Part shown: in pieces, positions 23,643-32,739 of the stretch
Layout of the letters: every line of letters begins with the position of its first letter
How positions within the stretch are numbered: the first letter of the stretch is position 1
NCBI GenBank assembly: GCA_903882805.1
Contig: CAIRYK010000017.1
Span: 1 to 38,202 of the forward strand
From: an uncultured Bacteroidota bacterium
GTDB lineage: Bacteria; Bacteroidota; Bacteroidia; Chitinophagales; Chitinophagaceae
Direction of reading: 5' to 3'
DNA length: 38,202 nucleotides
Notes under the pieces: generated by a model
Told to the model about the DNA's origin: nothing
The model's database searches: none
What the model saw: only the letters and a program-made list of their open reading frames with translations
Made by a program: the position numbers and the translations under genes

Positions 23643-23906
23643 CTTCTCTGTAAGAGGGTGCAAAGATAACCGCAGAAACCGTAACTACAAAGCATTTTTC
23701 AAACATTCTTTTTCGTAATAACGAAAGCTAAGCGTTGTATTTGCCATGCTTTTTCTAATTTAGCATCGGGCTTTAAAAGCAACTGGCCAACTACTAAATT
23801 TACCTATATTGCCAGCCGAATAGCGTTTTTGTGGTAACCTCCGCAGCAATGATATGGCGCCACAGAAAAGCTGCAAAACTAAATAAACAATAAAACACAA
23901 ATTACC
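23643..23906. other. Intergenic region between tRNA-Val and the bPH/SHOCT gene
   Basis: 264 bases without an open frame with a plausible start. It should contain the tRNA promoter (minus) and that of the gene at 23907. No unambiguous box was found. Confidence 0.5.
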
Positions 23907-24359
23907 ATGGCAACAAAAGTATATGTAGCATCTAGAATATCAGAAGGAAACAGATTGTTTCCGGCGGAAATACACATAGAAGATACCGAAATAATGCTAA
24001 AATTTCCCGGTTTCTTCAGCGGAAAATCAAGACATATTGTCTATCAACAAATAGAGGGTGTAAACATTGACACCCCCATGATAGGTTATTCCACTATTAC
24101 GTTTGTCGTTGGCGGAGAAAAACTTGTGGGCCATGGTTTTACAGAAGACGATGTTACCGAAATAAAACAAATCTGTACCGAAAAAATAAGATTAACCAAT
24201 CCAGCAAACTCTTTAGCCAACGCTATTTCATCAACAGGCAATAAAACCGTACAGATAAGCGTCGCCGACGAGCTCAGAAAACTAAAAGACCTACTCGACA
24301 TAGGTGTGATAAACCAACAGGAATTTGAAAAGCAAAAATCTAAGCTATTAAATAGCTAA
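23907..24359 (+). CDS. bPH-like/SHOCT-domain protein
   Basis: A 150-aa protein. The first 95 residues form a beta-rich PH-like fold (LFPAEIHIEDTEIMLKFPGF, a TITFVVGGEKL strand, then a final helix). The C-terminus ADELRKLKDLLDIGVINQQE, ending FEKQKSKLL, is a textbook SHOCT motif. SHOCT is thought to mediate oligomerisation. No signal peptide or membrane span, so it is probably cytosolic. Single gene, first of the chromosomal half. Confidence 0.75.
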   Translation: MATKVYVASRISEGNRLFPAEIHIEDTEIMLKFPGFFSGKSRHIVYQQIEGVNIDTPMIGYSTITFVVGGEKLVGHGFTEDDVTEIKQICTEKIRLTNPANSLANAISSTGNKTVQISVADELRKLKDLLDIGVINQQEFEKQKSKLLNS

Positions 24360-24426
24360 TATTCACAAGCATACGCTATTATACCATTCAAAAGGTCTGC
24401 ATTAATACCCACTTGCATTAAATACA

Positions 24427-24460
24427 AAAAAGGCTGCCAGGTTTCCCGAGCAGCCTTTTT
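24427..24460. terminator. Bidirectional terminator
   Basis: AAAAAGGCTGC pairs with GCAGCCTTTTT over a 12-nt loop, between the converging genes at 23907 and 24479. The A-run and T-run on the two sides let it work in both directions. Confidence 0.85.
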
Positions 24461-24478
24461 AAATATACTGAACTAAAA

Positions 24479-25273
24479 TTAGTACTTGATGCCTGTAAAA
24501 GTATAGGGCGTGCCGCCAACATTCAGATTGAAGGTTAGCGTATCGTTGTTTAAGGTACCATCGCCATAAATAGTGGTAGCCGGTATGCCGCAACCATCAT
24601 TAAAGTCTTGCGATGAAATTGTAAATGCATCGCCTGTAGACACACATTGAATATTAATGTAGTTCTCGCAAGGATTTACTCCCACCATATAGGGCAAACT
24701 AAACGTTGTTTGGTTGTCGCCGGCATTGAAGGTTATAGATGAACCCAAGCCAGAACCGGTAGAAGTACCCTTCCACAAGCCTACAAAACGAGCAGCCTCG
24801 TTCATAATGCCGCGGGTGCACACATAGGTCTGCTGTCCGCCTGGCAACCAACCCATCGTAAGTTTAAGCGTCAATTTACCGGTGTAGCCATCTTTTACAT
24901 ATCCTTCAAGTGTACCATACATACTCACCATGTGCATAATATCGCAATCGTCTCTCAATGTTTGCGCCGGAAAGTTGATAACATTGCCATTGGCATACCC
25001 ACTAATGATTGTATCTCTTACACAACCCGGATTACCCACAGGTATAGTAGCCAGTACTTTTACCCCAGTTGCGCCTTGCACAAAAGTGATACTGAATGTT
25101 TCTCCCTTCAGGTTTATACCATTCCATGTGCCCAAATATCTTGTAGCATCGTCCGTACTTCCTGTATTGGTTACTTTGTTACAGCCTGTAAAGGAAAACG
25201 CAACAATCGCAAAAAAAGCAACAATCGCTGCAAATACACCGCGCTGGCGACCAATATAAATTCCGTGTGTCAT
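24479..25273 (-). CDS. Lipoprotein with two related beta domains
   Basis: A 264-aa protein with a hydrophobic signal segment and lipobox FTGC (Cys31), so it should be lipid-anchored. The mature part has two copies of a ~100-residue beta domain starting RYLGTWNGINL (from about 45) and RFVGLWKGTST (from about 161). Each continues with a SITF strand, a cysteine near the middle, an asp-rich (R/N)D(D/G)C loop and a final strand series ending in YxGT/YGDGTL. This is an internal duplication of a lipocalin-like or similar barrel. No function is known. Single gene with a terminator downstream at 24427-24460. Confidence 0.7.
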   Translation of the reverse strand: MTHGIYIGRQRGVFAAIVAFFAIVAFSFTGCNKVTNTGSTDDATRYLGTWNGINLKGETFSITFVQGATGVKVLATIPVGNPGCVRDTIISGYANGNVINFPAQTLRDDCDIMHMVSMYGTLEGYVKDGYTGKLTLKLTMGWLPGGQQTYVCTRGIMNEAARFVGLWKGTSTGSGLGSSITFNAGDNQTTFSLPYMVGVNPCENYINIQCVSTGDAFTISSQDFNDGCGIPATTIYGDGTLNNDTLTFNLNVGGTPYTFTGIKY

Positions 25274-25322
25274 TTCGTTGTAATGAGTTTAGATGCAATT
25301 TAATACATTTTTCAGAATTGCC

Positions 25323-25366
25323 TTACTAAAAATGCAGCGGTGGTGTACACGCTGCATTTTTAGTAA
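25323..25366 (-). terminator. Terminator of the papain-like gene
   Basis: A perfect 17-bp inverted repeat (arms TTACTAAAAATGCAGCG and its complement) with a 10-nt loop and a T-run in the distal arm, 59 bases past the stop at 25425. Confidence 0.85.
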
Positions 25367-25424
25367 CTTTTACCGTAAAATTTATATTCTATAATAGCCC
25401 TGAGATAGGGCTATGTAGTCGCTA

Positions 25425-26888
25425 CTACTTGTTTTTAGGGTCTATGCTTTTCAGTTTTAGTATCACCGGCACAATATCGTGTTCTACCCCATCGTGCTCA
25501 AAAGCCATCTTGTTCTGATTGAATTTAACATCTGCATTGTGCATCAGGCGTTTTCTGAAAAAACGGTTCATATCGTCTATAAATCCGTTGTCTTTGTTCT
25601 TTTTTACATCTATAATATACTCTTCAAAGGCTGCTATTTTGGCTTTTGCTACAAACATTACAATATAATCTGTGCCTGACTTTTTAAGGGTCAGCGTCTT
25701 ATCGGGCGACGGCATCAACACTTCGCCACTCTTGAAAGAAACAAGCGGTGTCTCAGAAAAGCCAAAATCCTTATTTTCTTCTTTAGCTCTGGGAAACAAT
25801 ACCGAAACTTTATTATCAGCCGCTATACGAAACACATATATGTATTGTTCTTTTTCATTGCTTTTTGCCAGCAACTGAAACTGCTGTCCTACACTCCAAA
25901 ACTTAATATCAGTTTCGTAGCAGGTCTCTTTGGCATTGTAGGTCACTTTAGCCGGCTGATACTTATCACTGCCCTGTGGTTTATACATAAAGCTAAGCTC
26001 GGCGCTGTAATGAAGTTTCTCATAAATATTGGTACGGTTTGCGCGGGCCAGATAAATGTTGTACGCATACTTACAAAAACGCCCATAGTCTTCATACTTC
26101 ACCCAACAGAAACCGTTGTCGCCCCAATTGTCGCCCCAACTGTTCATTACCTCAAAAGCTCCTTTTTTGTCATCATACCCTACCACTGTAAGCGATTGTG
26201 CGCCGGCAGTATCCTTCTGCCCGCTTTCTGGATGCCATACCGGGTCTTTACCAGATATATTTTTGAAGCTTTCAAGTATCGACATAGCAATAATCACGGG
26301 CTTGCCCTCTGCAATACTCATTTTTGTTTTCTGAATCTTGGTAGCGGCATCGGCAAAGGTGGTAAACAAAGCTTCGAAATCGCGAGTGGCATTCATAGAC
26401 GCTTCTTTACGGAGCGTGTCGTTTGGCAATATATTACAGGTATTAGGGTTGAACTGAGCCGAATTGCACGAACCTGTTACGTTTAGATAATTAAGAAAAT
26501 CGGGCAGAAATACGCCTGTATTACATTCTTTTGCGCCTACCTTCATTTGGTTGTAAATAAACGGCGCTGAAAATGCTTTATCGGTAATCGACTTTCTATT
26601 AGTAGCCAGTTCGCGCTCGGCATGCAAAATCGTTAGCGCGCTATAACACACACTCCAGCCCACGCTGCTGTTTAGTTTACCTTGGTTTCCAGCCATAGGC
26701 GCATATTTTTTCAGGCTCGCTTCGGCGGGCATATCTACATGCCACGAGCCTTCATACATACTCTGTATGGGTTGACTGTTATATATACTATCGTTAAACA
26801 CCACACCCAGCATATGGGTAGAATCTACCTTCTGCGCAAAAGTGTTACTACCCACCAATGGCAACAACAAAAAGAGTAATCGCTTCAT
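25425..26888 (-). CDS. Secreted papain-like (C1A) pseudoprotease with a DUF4384 tail
   Basis: A 487-aa protein with signal peptide MKRLLFLLLPLVGSNTFAQ. Residues about 60-280 have the C1A fold: NQGKLNSSVGWSVCYSA (68-84) at the active-site helix, GAQSLTVVGYDD (229-240) and NSWGDNWGDNGF (249-260). Aligning by spacing from Gln69, the catalytic Cys is replaced by Ser75, and the His before VVGYDD is Gln231, while the Asn-Ser-Trp part is kept. The enzyme is therefore probably inactive. The C-terminal ~150 residues (YIYVFRIAADNKVSVLFPRA, then FVAKAKI) look like DUF4384. Single gene; exported, perhaps a binding protein. Confidence 0.75.
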   Translation of the reverse strand: MKRLLFLLLPLVGSNTFAQKVDSTHMLGVVFNDSIYNSQPIQSMYEGSWHVDMPAEASLKKYAPMAGNQGKLNSSVGWSVCYSALTILHAERELATNRKSITDKAFSAPFIYNQMKVGAKECNTGVFLPDFLNYLNVTGSCNSAQFNPNTCNILPNDTLRKEASMNATRDFEALFTTFADAATKIQKTKMSIAEGKPVIIAMSILESFKNISGKDPVWHPESGQKDTAGAQSLTVVGYDDKKGAFEVMNSWGDNWGDNGFCWVKYEDYGRFCKYAYNIYLARANRTNIYEKLHYSAELSFMYKPQGSDKYQPAKVTYNAKETCYETDIKFWSVGQQFQLLAKSNEKEQYIYVFRIAADNKVSVLFPRAKEENKDFGFSETPLVSFKSGEVLMPSPDKTLTLKKSGTDYIVMFVAKAKIAAFEEYIIDVKKNKDNGFIDDMNRFFRKRLMHNADVKFNQNKMAFEHDGVEHDIVPVILKLKSIDPKNK

Positions 26889-27332
26889 AACCAGACATCA
26901 TTTAGGGGTTCAAAATAGGTATTTTTTTCAAGAAACGACCAGTAAAACTATGCACCGACGTAACACCTACCGCCCTATTGAACAGCAAATTAATAAATAG
27001 CCAAGGTTAATGGGGCTGCAATTAATTAAAGTTTTCAAAAAATTTATTGAAAATTACTTCATCTGCCAAATCAGGACCAACAAAAATCCAAATTAATTAA
27101 TAAACACAAGGCCCGAAGAAACAACGATTAAGGTGTAGAGCAACGGGAGAAGTATTAAACACGGCAAAGTAAAATACCTTGAGCCGTAACCCAATAACGA
27201 CAATAGCGAACTACTACAGGTAGTACATGAATTTTAACTTTTGAATTTTGAATTTCTATCATTTAATTAACGTACCTTTGCAGCCGCTTCGCTACATTGG
27301 CGATTGCATTATTTTTTTAAAGTTCTTTATTA
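26889..27332. other. Long intergenic region upstream of the RNA helicase
   Basis: 444 bases between divergent genes. AT-rich with no frame longer than a few codons with a plausible start. The only element recognised is the promoter at 27247-27280. A structured RNA cannot be excluded, but none was recognised. Confidence 0.5.
27247..27280 (+). promoter_or_regulatory. Bacteroidota-type promoter of the DEAD-box helicase
   Basis: TTTG at 27247-27250 and TACCTTTG at 27273-27280 (exact TAnnTTTG), 22 bases apart. Transcription should begin near 27286, giving a leader of about 47 bases. Confidence 0.6.
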
Positions 27333-29084
27333 ATGAATTCTTTTTCATCCTTCCCCATGCGGGAAGAATTGACGCGAGCTATTTCTGACCTTGGCTTTGA
27401 GACGCCTACTCCTATTCAATTAAAAGTAATACCTCAACTATTATCGGAGCCCATAGATATTATTGGGTTAGCTCAAACCGGTACTGGCAAAACAGCCGCT
27501 TATGGCTTGCCATTGCTCCATCATGTAGATGTTTCTGTTAAACATGTGCAGTGTCTGGTGCTTAGCCCCACACGTGAACTCTGTATGCAAATACAAGAGG
27601 AAATGACCCGTTACGGAGCCGAAATGCGCGGACTGCGTATTACAGCCGTATATGGCGGCGTATCTATTAGCGGACAAATAAAAGACGTTCGCGCTAATCC
27701 ACAGGTTATTGTGGCTACTCCCGGTCGCCTTATCGACTTACTGGAGCGTAAAGCCATCAATCTGGACCTTCTGAAATTTGTGGTACTCGATGAGGCCGAC
27801 GAAATGCTGAACATGGGCTTCAGAGAAGATATAGACGTGATACTTAAAAACACGCCTGCCCGCGAGCATACATGGCTGTTTTCTGCAACCATGAGCAACG
27901 AAGTGCGCGGCATTGCCAAGCGCTTTATGAAAGATTGGAAAGAGTTTGCAGCAGGCGCGGCAAACGTAACCAACGAAAATATAGACCACCAATACTACGT
28001 TGCCAATCACCATAACCGTTTTGAAACTTTACGCCGTTTGCTGGACTTTACTCCCGGCATTTATGGTATCATATTTACCCGCACCAAGCAAGATGCGCAG
28101 GAAGTGTCTGAGAAGCTTATGAAAATGGGCTACCACGTTAGTCCGTTGCATGGCGATATGGATCAGAAAATGCGTAGCAAGGTTATGGAACGCTTCAAAA
28201 ACAAACAGTTGCAATGTATAGTTGCTACCGATGTTGCTGCCCGCGGTATAGATGTAAACGATATTACCCACGTTATTAACTACGAACTACCCGACGATCC
28301 GGAAGTATATACGCACCGTAGCGGACGTACTGCAAGAGCAGGAAAGTCTGGTATTTGTATGTCTATTGTTTCTCCAAAGCAGATATCTAATATCCGCCAG
28401 ATCGAACGCCTGGTAAAACAGAAGTTCCATAAGAGCGATATTCCAGATGGCGCTGAGATTGTTAGAAAGAAATTATTCTTCTACCTGGAGCAAATAGCTA
28501 ATGCAGAACCTCAGGCCGATTTCGCTAAATTATATCGCGATTCTATTCACGAAACATTTGCAGAAGTTGATAAAGACGAATTGATACGTAAACTGATCTG
28601 GTTGCAATTGCGCGACACGATAGATGCGTATCAGGACACCGAAGACCTTAACGCTGGTTATGCATCTAAAGAGCGTGGAGCCCGCACCGGTCGTTCAGTT
28701 AGGTTGTTTATCAATCTCGGCGAAAAAGATGGTCTTAATGCACAAAAATTGCTACAGTTCATCACAGAATCTACCGATGTAGACCCAAGCACAATTGAGC
28801 GTATGACTGTTCGCGATATGAGCAGCTTCTTCAATGTGCCCAGCGATGCATCTGAATATATCATTGAGCATTTGTCATCTAAGAAATTCAAAGGTCGTAA
28901 AGTACGCCTTGAAGAAGCTGAACAGCGCACCGAAGGACCTGCCGGAAGGCCAGGAGGCTTTGGCGGCGGCGGAAGCGACAGAGGCCGCCCAAGACCGGGT
29001 GGATCGCGCTTTGGCGGCGAATCGCGCGGATATGCCGATCGCGATGGCGGCGGCGGCGGTTACAAAGGCAAAAAGAAATATTAA
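27333..29084 (+). CDS. DEAD-box ATP-dependent RNA helicase (DeaD/CsdA-like)
   Basis: A 583-aa protein with all SF2 DEAD-box motifs: Q-motif (TPIQ), AQTGTGKT, PTRELC, TPGR, DEAD, SAT, TDVAARGID and HRSGRTARAG. After the two RecA lobes there is a DbpA-type RNA-binding domain (RLFINLGEKDGLNAQKLLQF, then FNVPSDASEYIIEHL, about 460-535). The tail is rich in Gly, Arg and Asp (GGFGGGGSDRGRPRPGGSRF). Such enzymes help ribosome assembly and mRNA unwinding, notably at low temperature. Single gene with its own promoter and terminator. Length and domain order are normal. Confidence 0.9.
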   Translation: MNSFSSFPMREELTRAISDLGFETPTPIQLKVIPQLLSEPIDIIGLAQTGTGKTAAYGLPLLHHVDVSVKHVQCLVLSPTRELCMQIQEEMTRYGAEMRGLRITAVYGGVSISGQIKDVRANPQVIVATPGRLIDLLERKAINLDLLKFVVLDEADEMLNMGFREDIDVILKNTPAREHTWLFSATMSNEVRGIAKRFMKDWKEFAAGAANVTNENIDHQYYVANHHNRFETLRRLLDFTPGIYGIIFTRTKQDAQEVSEKLMKMGYHVSPLHGDMDQKMRSKVMERFKNKQLQCIVATDVAARGIDVNDITHVINYELPDDPEVYTHRSGRTARAGKSGICMSIVSPKQISNIRQIERLVKQKFHKSDIPDGAEIVRKKLFFYLEQIANAEPQADFAKLYRDSIHETFAEVDKDELIRKLIWLQLRDTIDAYQDTEDLNAGYASKERGARTGRSVRLFINLGEKDGLNAQKLLQFITESTDVDPSTIERMTVRDMSSFFNVPSDASEYIIEHLSSKKFKGRKVRLEEAEQRTEGPAGRPGGFGGGGSDRGRPRPGGSRFGGESRGYADRDGGGGGYKGKKKY

Positions 29085-29159
29085 TAGCTGAGCTCCTTTT
29101 AGGATCCAGTCTTAATAAAGAGGGTGATTAATAAAACACCTTATACACCACTGAAGCAT

Positions 29160-29198
29160 AATAAAAATAGCCGCTTTTTATAAGCGGCTATTTTTATT
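29160..29198. terminator. Bidirectional terminator
   Basis: A perfect 17-bp inverted repeat (AATAAAAATAGCCGCTT and complement) with a 5-nt loop, between the converging helicase and DUF2911 genes. Confidence 0.9.
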
Positions 29199-29220
29199 AT
29201 TTGCATTTCTATCGTTCTAA

Positions 29221-30093
29221 TTATTCAGCATCCTGCTTAGGCTTGCGGAGTCTATTTACTTCATCAATCAGCTTCTGGTTGTTGTGCATGTATTCATATT
29301 CCAGCGCTGCTCCCTTTGCTGTCTCCATCGATTTTTTCGCAGCGGCTACGGCATCGTCTTTATGACCCAGTCTGCGCTCAATGCGCGCTTTCAGATACCA
29401 CATATAATAAGCCTTAGGGTCTTGGTCTAATGCGGAATCTACATAGCGCTTGGCAAGGTCCATGTTCTTGTCCATTTCGTAGTAGTAGTTAGCCGCCTGA
29501 AAGTAAGGCTTTGTAACTGGCTTATTCAGTACGCTTTCTATGTTCTGCTGTATTTTGTCGCCATTTTTAGCAAGTACCGGCAACACTACTTTAGTGCGTT
29601 CCCACAGCATCTCTATTTTGCACGACACAAAAGTGATATCTGAAACCTGAATTGTAAATGTTTGCACATCGGCCTCCATTGTTATTGGCTTTACGGTAAA
29701 GCGCGCCACGTCAAACTCTTTTGGTAGGCCATCGGCAGTCCATCCGGCTGCTCCAGTGTTGAGTATCACTTCCCAACTTGTTTTATTGGGTATGGTATAT
29801 ACTGCATATTCGCCGGCTTTTATTTTCTGGCCGGCAATTTCTACATCTTCGCCAAACTTAATTTTTGTAGATGAGTTTGCGCCCGTGCGCCAGGCTTTGC
29901 CAAAAGGCACTACATCGCCAAATATTTTGCGGCCGCGCATAGAGGGACGGCTATACGTGATGTCTATGTTTGAGGTAGAAAAGTCCTGAGCAACCTTTGC
30001 AGTAGGACTGAGCGAAGGCAGCTTGAGCGGACTCTGCGCAAATCCTGCCGATGTAGCCGCAACAAATAATGCGGTAAAGAAAAGATGCTTCAT
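29221..30093 (-). CDS. DUF2911 secreted protein with TPR-like C-terminus
   Basis: A 290-aa protein with signal peptide (ATSAGFAQ cleavage region). The DUF2911 segment follows: SNIDITYSRPSMRGRKIFGD, VPFGKAWRTGANSSTKI, AGEYAVYTIPN and WEVILN. The C-terminal third (about 190-270) is a set of TPR-like helices (YYEMDKNMDLAKRYVDSAL, YYMWYLKARIERRLGHKDDA). The domain has no known activity and is typical of Bacteroidota. Presumably periplasmic. Single gene. Confidence 0.85.
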   Translation of the reverse strand: MKHLFFTALFVAATSAGFAQSPLKLPSLSPTAKVAQDFSTSNIDITYSRPSMRGRKIFGDVVPFGKAWRTGANSSTKIKFGEDVEIAGQKIKAGEYAVYTIPNKTSWEVILNTGAAGWTADGLPKEFDVARFTVKPITMEADVQTFTIQVSDITFVSCKIEMLWERTKVVLPVLAKNGDKIQQNIESVLNKPVTKPYFQAANYYYEMDKNMDLAKRYVDSALDQDPKAYYMWYLKARIERRLGHKDDAVAAAKKSMETAKGAALEYEYMHNNQKLIDEVNRLRKPKQDAE

Positions 30094-30354
30094 GTTTTTT
30101 GTTTTTTTGAAACTGCAATTTACAAAGTATGTGATGAAGTTTTGTCACAAAAAACAGATAGGCGTATTGTTATTTAGGACATCAAAAAAAGCAGATATGT
30201 ACTCAACAAAACAACTAACGCTACAAAAAGATGGTATTAGCAGGCATTATAGCAGGCTGGTAATAGACTGCGGTCATTTAACCAAACTTTAAAAACTATA
30301 GCCCGCCAATAATTGCTAAATTGCATATTCAATTTTAAAACTAAATCACCAACT

Positions 30355-30990
30355 ATGAGCATCAGATTAGGAGACACAGTACCCGATTTTACAGCGCAAT
30401 CCACGATGGGCGAACTGAATTTCTATAACTACCTTGGCGATAGCTGGGGCGTGCTATTTTCGCATCCTGCCGACTACACGCCTGTATGCACCACCGAACT
30501 GGGACGTACAGCCCAGCTAAAAGAGGAGTTCGCAAAAAGAAATGTAAAAGCCATAGCCGTGAGTGTAGACCCTATAGATAAGCACTCAGGCTGGATAAAC
30601 GACATAAACGAAACCCAACATACGACTGTGGACTTCCCGATCATAGCCGATGCCGACCGCACTGTGGCAACGTTGTATGATATGATTCACCCCAATGCAT
30701 CGGCAACAGCAACAGTTAGATCGCTATTTATTATAGGGCTCGACAAAAAGCTAAAATTATCCATCACCTACCCTGCCTCTACTGGTCGCAACTTTACGGA
30801 GGTGCTGCGTGTTATAGACTCATTGCAACTATCGGCAGAATATAGCGTAGCCACACCAGCCGACTGGCAGCAAGGCGACGACGTAATTGTGGCGCTCAAT
30901 GTATCTACAGAAGATGCAGAAAAGAAATTCCCGAAAGGTGTAAGAGTTGTAAAACCTTACTTAAGGTATACGCCACAGCCTAATTTGTAG
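30355..30990 (+). CDS. 1-Cys peroxiredoxin (Prx6-like)
   Basis: A 211-aa protein. The start at 30355 (MSIRLGDTVPDF) is preferred to the in-frame one at 30313, because it matches the family N-terminus. Catalytic segment SHPADYTPVCTTELGR with the peroxidatic Cys, then the long Prx6 C-terminal domain (GDDVIVALNVSTEDAEKKFP). The enzyme reduces peroxides; 1-Cys members lack a resolving Cys. Single gene, closed by a hairpin at 31009-31046. Confidence 0.9.
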   Translation: MSIRLGDTVPDFTAQSTMGELNFYNYLGDSWGVLFSHPADYTPVCTTELGRTAQLKEEFAKRNVKAIAVSVDPIDKHSGWINDINETQHTTVDFPIIADADRTVATLYDMIHPNASATATVRSLFIIGLDKKLKLSITYPASTGRNFTEVLRVIDSLQLSAEYSVATPADWQQGDDVIVALNVSTEDAEKKFPKGVRVVKPYLRYTPQPNL

Positions 30991-31008
30991 TAACACTTTT
31001 TGCAAAAT

Positions 31009-31046
31009 ATAGCCTTTCCCGAAACAACGTTTTGGCGAAAGGCTAT
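31009..31046. terminator. Hairpin terminator between peroxiredoxin and GNAT genes
   Basis: ATAGCCTTTC pairs with GAAAGGCTAT. An inner helix of CGAAAC/GTTTTG type extends it. It lies between converging genes. Confidence 0.75.
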
Positions 31047-31048
31047 TC

Positions 31049-31567
31049 TTATTGCGCTGATTGCAAACTCAAGGAATATACCCAATACCTGATACCAAGG
31101 TGCAAGGGCAGCTCACGCACAATAGTAAAACCCAGCCGCTCATAGGTAGCTCTGGCTGCGTGCATAATTTCTGACGTGTGCAAGGCTATGGTTCGTTCGC
31201 CCATTTGGGTTGCCAACGCAATACATTGTTGTGTAAGCTTTTTGCCTATACCTAATCCCCTAAAATTGGCATACACGCCTACCATCCTTATATAACTCCA
31301 TTCAGCTGGGTATATGTGGCTGGGATTGCCGGACGGCACAAAAAATGCCATTCCGACAATACGGCCATCGCTTTCGGCTACAAAACAGGTAGACACGTCC
31401 AGCAATGCCGTCATTTTATCTTTGGATTCCAGATTTGATTTCATGGTTTGCCAGTTATCAGGCGTAAGTTGCGCTGCATACTCGCCGTAAGCCGCCAATC
31501 CTAAATCCATAAGTGCAGCTACATCAGCGTGGCTGGCAATGCGGTATCGCAACTCGGTATCGGGCAT
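31049..31567 (-). CDS. GNAT-family N-acetyltransferase
   Basis: A 172-aa protein. The acetyl-CoA binding core is VGVYANFRGLGIGKKLTQQ (R-x-x-G-x-G motif A), followed by ALHTSEIMHAARATYERLGF, the usual end strand/helix. The substrate cannot be told from sequence. The stop at 31049 lies three bases past the hairpin. Single gene; spacing to the next gene upstream is about 30 bases, so the two minus-strand genes may share a message. Confidence 0.85.
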   Translation of the reverse strand: MPDTELRYRIASHADVAALMDLGLAAYGEYAAQLTPDNWQTMKSNLESKDKMTALLDVSTCFVAESDGRIVGMAFFVPSGNPSHIYPAEWSYIRMVGVYANFRGLGIGKKLTQQCIALATQMGERTIALHTSEIMHAARATYERLGFTIVRELPLHLGIRYWVYSLSLQSAQ

Positions 31568-31596
31568 AGAAAGAGAATTGTGGAATTACCTATAAA

Positions 31597-32481
31597 TTAC
31601 AGCAACTGAATAGCTACCAGATAGTTGTCGCCATCAGGTTTTAACGTAAGGATTACTTTACTTTTGAAACCTCCGGCAAAATGCAGGGAATTGATATCTT
31701 TTTTAAAATCGCCTTTCAACACAAACTCCAGCTCTTTTGTTTTCCCATCTTCCGTATTCTTCACCTCCGAACTCACATGATCCGGCAAAGCTTCTGCAAT
31801 CATCAATGCCAAATCGTTGAATTTATTTTTAGCTTGTTTTAGCGATTTAAAAGGCGCATAATTTGCAAGGTAGGTTTCAGTAGGTTCAGATACAATCTGA
31901 TTGTAACCATCAGAAAGTAAGTTTACCGAAGGCTGAAAATATCTGCCCAAACCATCCTTTCCTTCTTTCTCTTTCAAAAACTCAAATCCCGTATTGGCAT
32001 GTTGCGTTATGTATCTCAACTTGCGCGCAAACGGACTTTCGCTGGTGCAAATGGTAGTTTTACTATCGAAATAAAATAGGTGTATTCCAAATTTGCCCAG
32101 TGTGCGGGCATCCTTAGTAGTCAATATAAAATAGTAAATACCTGTAAAGGGAGCCTTAAACGGCATTTTTATTTTACTGCCCAGCGGTGCAAACAACGAT
32201 GAGTCGTCGTGTTTCCAGATACCTCCCTTGAGCGATGAGTCGCGAACATAAACCGACCCTACATAATCTCTCGACTCGTAGAGAAAATACATAAAATCGT
32301 CTTTATGCATTCTTATAGGCAAGTAGTAGGCATACCTGCCGCTATCGAAAAATCGGGAGCGTTCGGTCAGGGCATTCTTCATATACGTGTACTGCACCAC
32401 AGAATCAATATTTTGCGCCGAAGCGCTGAAAAATCCACCCGACAATAACAATACCAAGAATAAAAATCGCCTGAAAACCAT
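31597..32481 (-). CDS. Secreted hypothetical protein (294 aa)
   Basis: Start chosen at 32479-32481 (MVFRRFLFLVLLLSGGFFSA), which gives a good signal peptide ending SASAQ; the longer frame to 32568 adds 29 residues with no signal character. The mature part is beta-rich (YYLPIRMHKDDFMYFLYESR, PFKAPFTGIYYFILTTKDAR). No family recognised. Exported, presumably periplasmic. Confidence 0.7.
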   Translation of the reverse strand: MVFRRFLFLVLLLSGGFFSASAQNIDSVVQYTYMKNALTERSRFFDSGRYAYYLPIRMHKDDFMYFLYESRDYVGSVYVRDSSLKGGIWKHDDSSLFAPLGSKIKMPFKAPFTGIYYFILTTKDARTLGKFGIHLFYFDSKTTICTSESPFARKLRYITQHANTGFEFLKEKEGKDGLGRYFQPSVNLLSDGYNQIVSEPTETYLANYAPFKSLKQAKNKFNDLALMIAEALPDHVSSEVKNTEDGKTKELEFVLKGDFKKDINSLHFAGGFKSKVILTLKPDGDNYLVAIQLL

Positions 32482-32557
32482 ATAAATTGTACTATAATTT
32501 GCCGCAAGATAAATCATTGACCTTATATAGTAGTTTAACGCTGTCAACTTTCGGGCT

Positions 32558-32642
32558 TTGCTAACCAAATAGAGGCGCTATTGTTTAATATTCCCGAGCT
32601 ACACACGCTATCTCAATACTTTCCATTGCTAACTAAATAGAG
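32558..32642. repeat. Short direct repeat upstream of metG
   Basis: TTGCTAACCAAATAGAG at 32558-32574 recurs at 32626-32642 with one change, 51 bases apart. Could be a regulatory site; nothing else supports it. Confidence 0.4.
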
Positions 32643-32739
32643 TTTCCGACAAAGCGCCCTTTATTAATTATCTTGCAGCCTGATTTTTAATAAAGCAAGG
32701 CGCGAATTAAGTGTAGCCTTACTTATCATTCTTAGTACT

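Noticed and set aside
26889..27332. A structured RNA in the long gap before the helicase gene
   Set aside because: No convincing long stem or known riboswitch core could be found by eye, only the promoter near its end.
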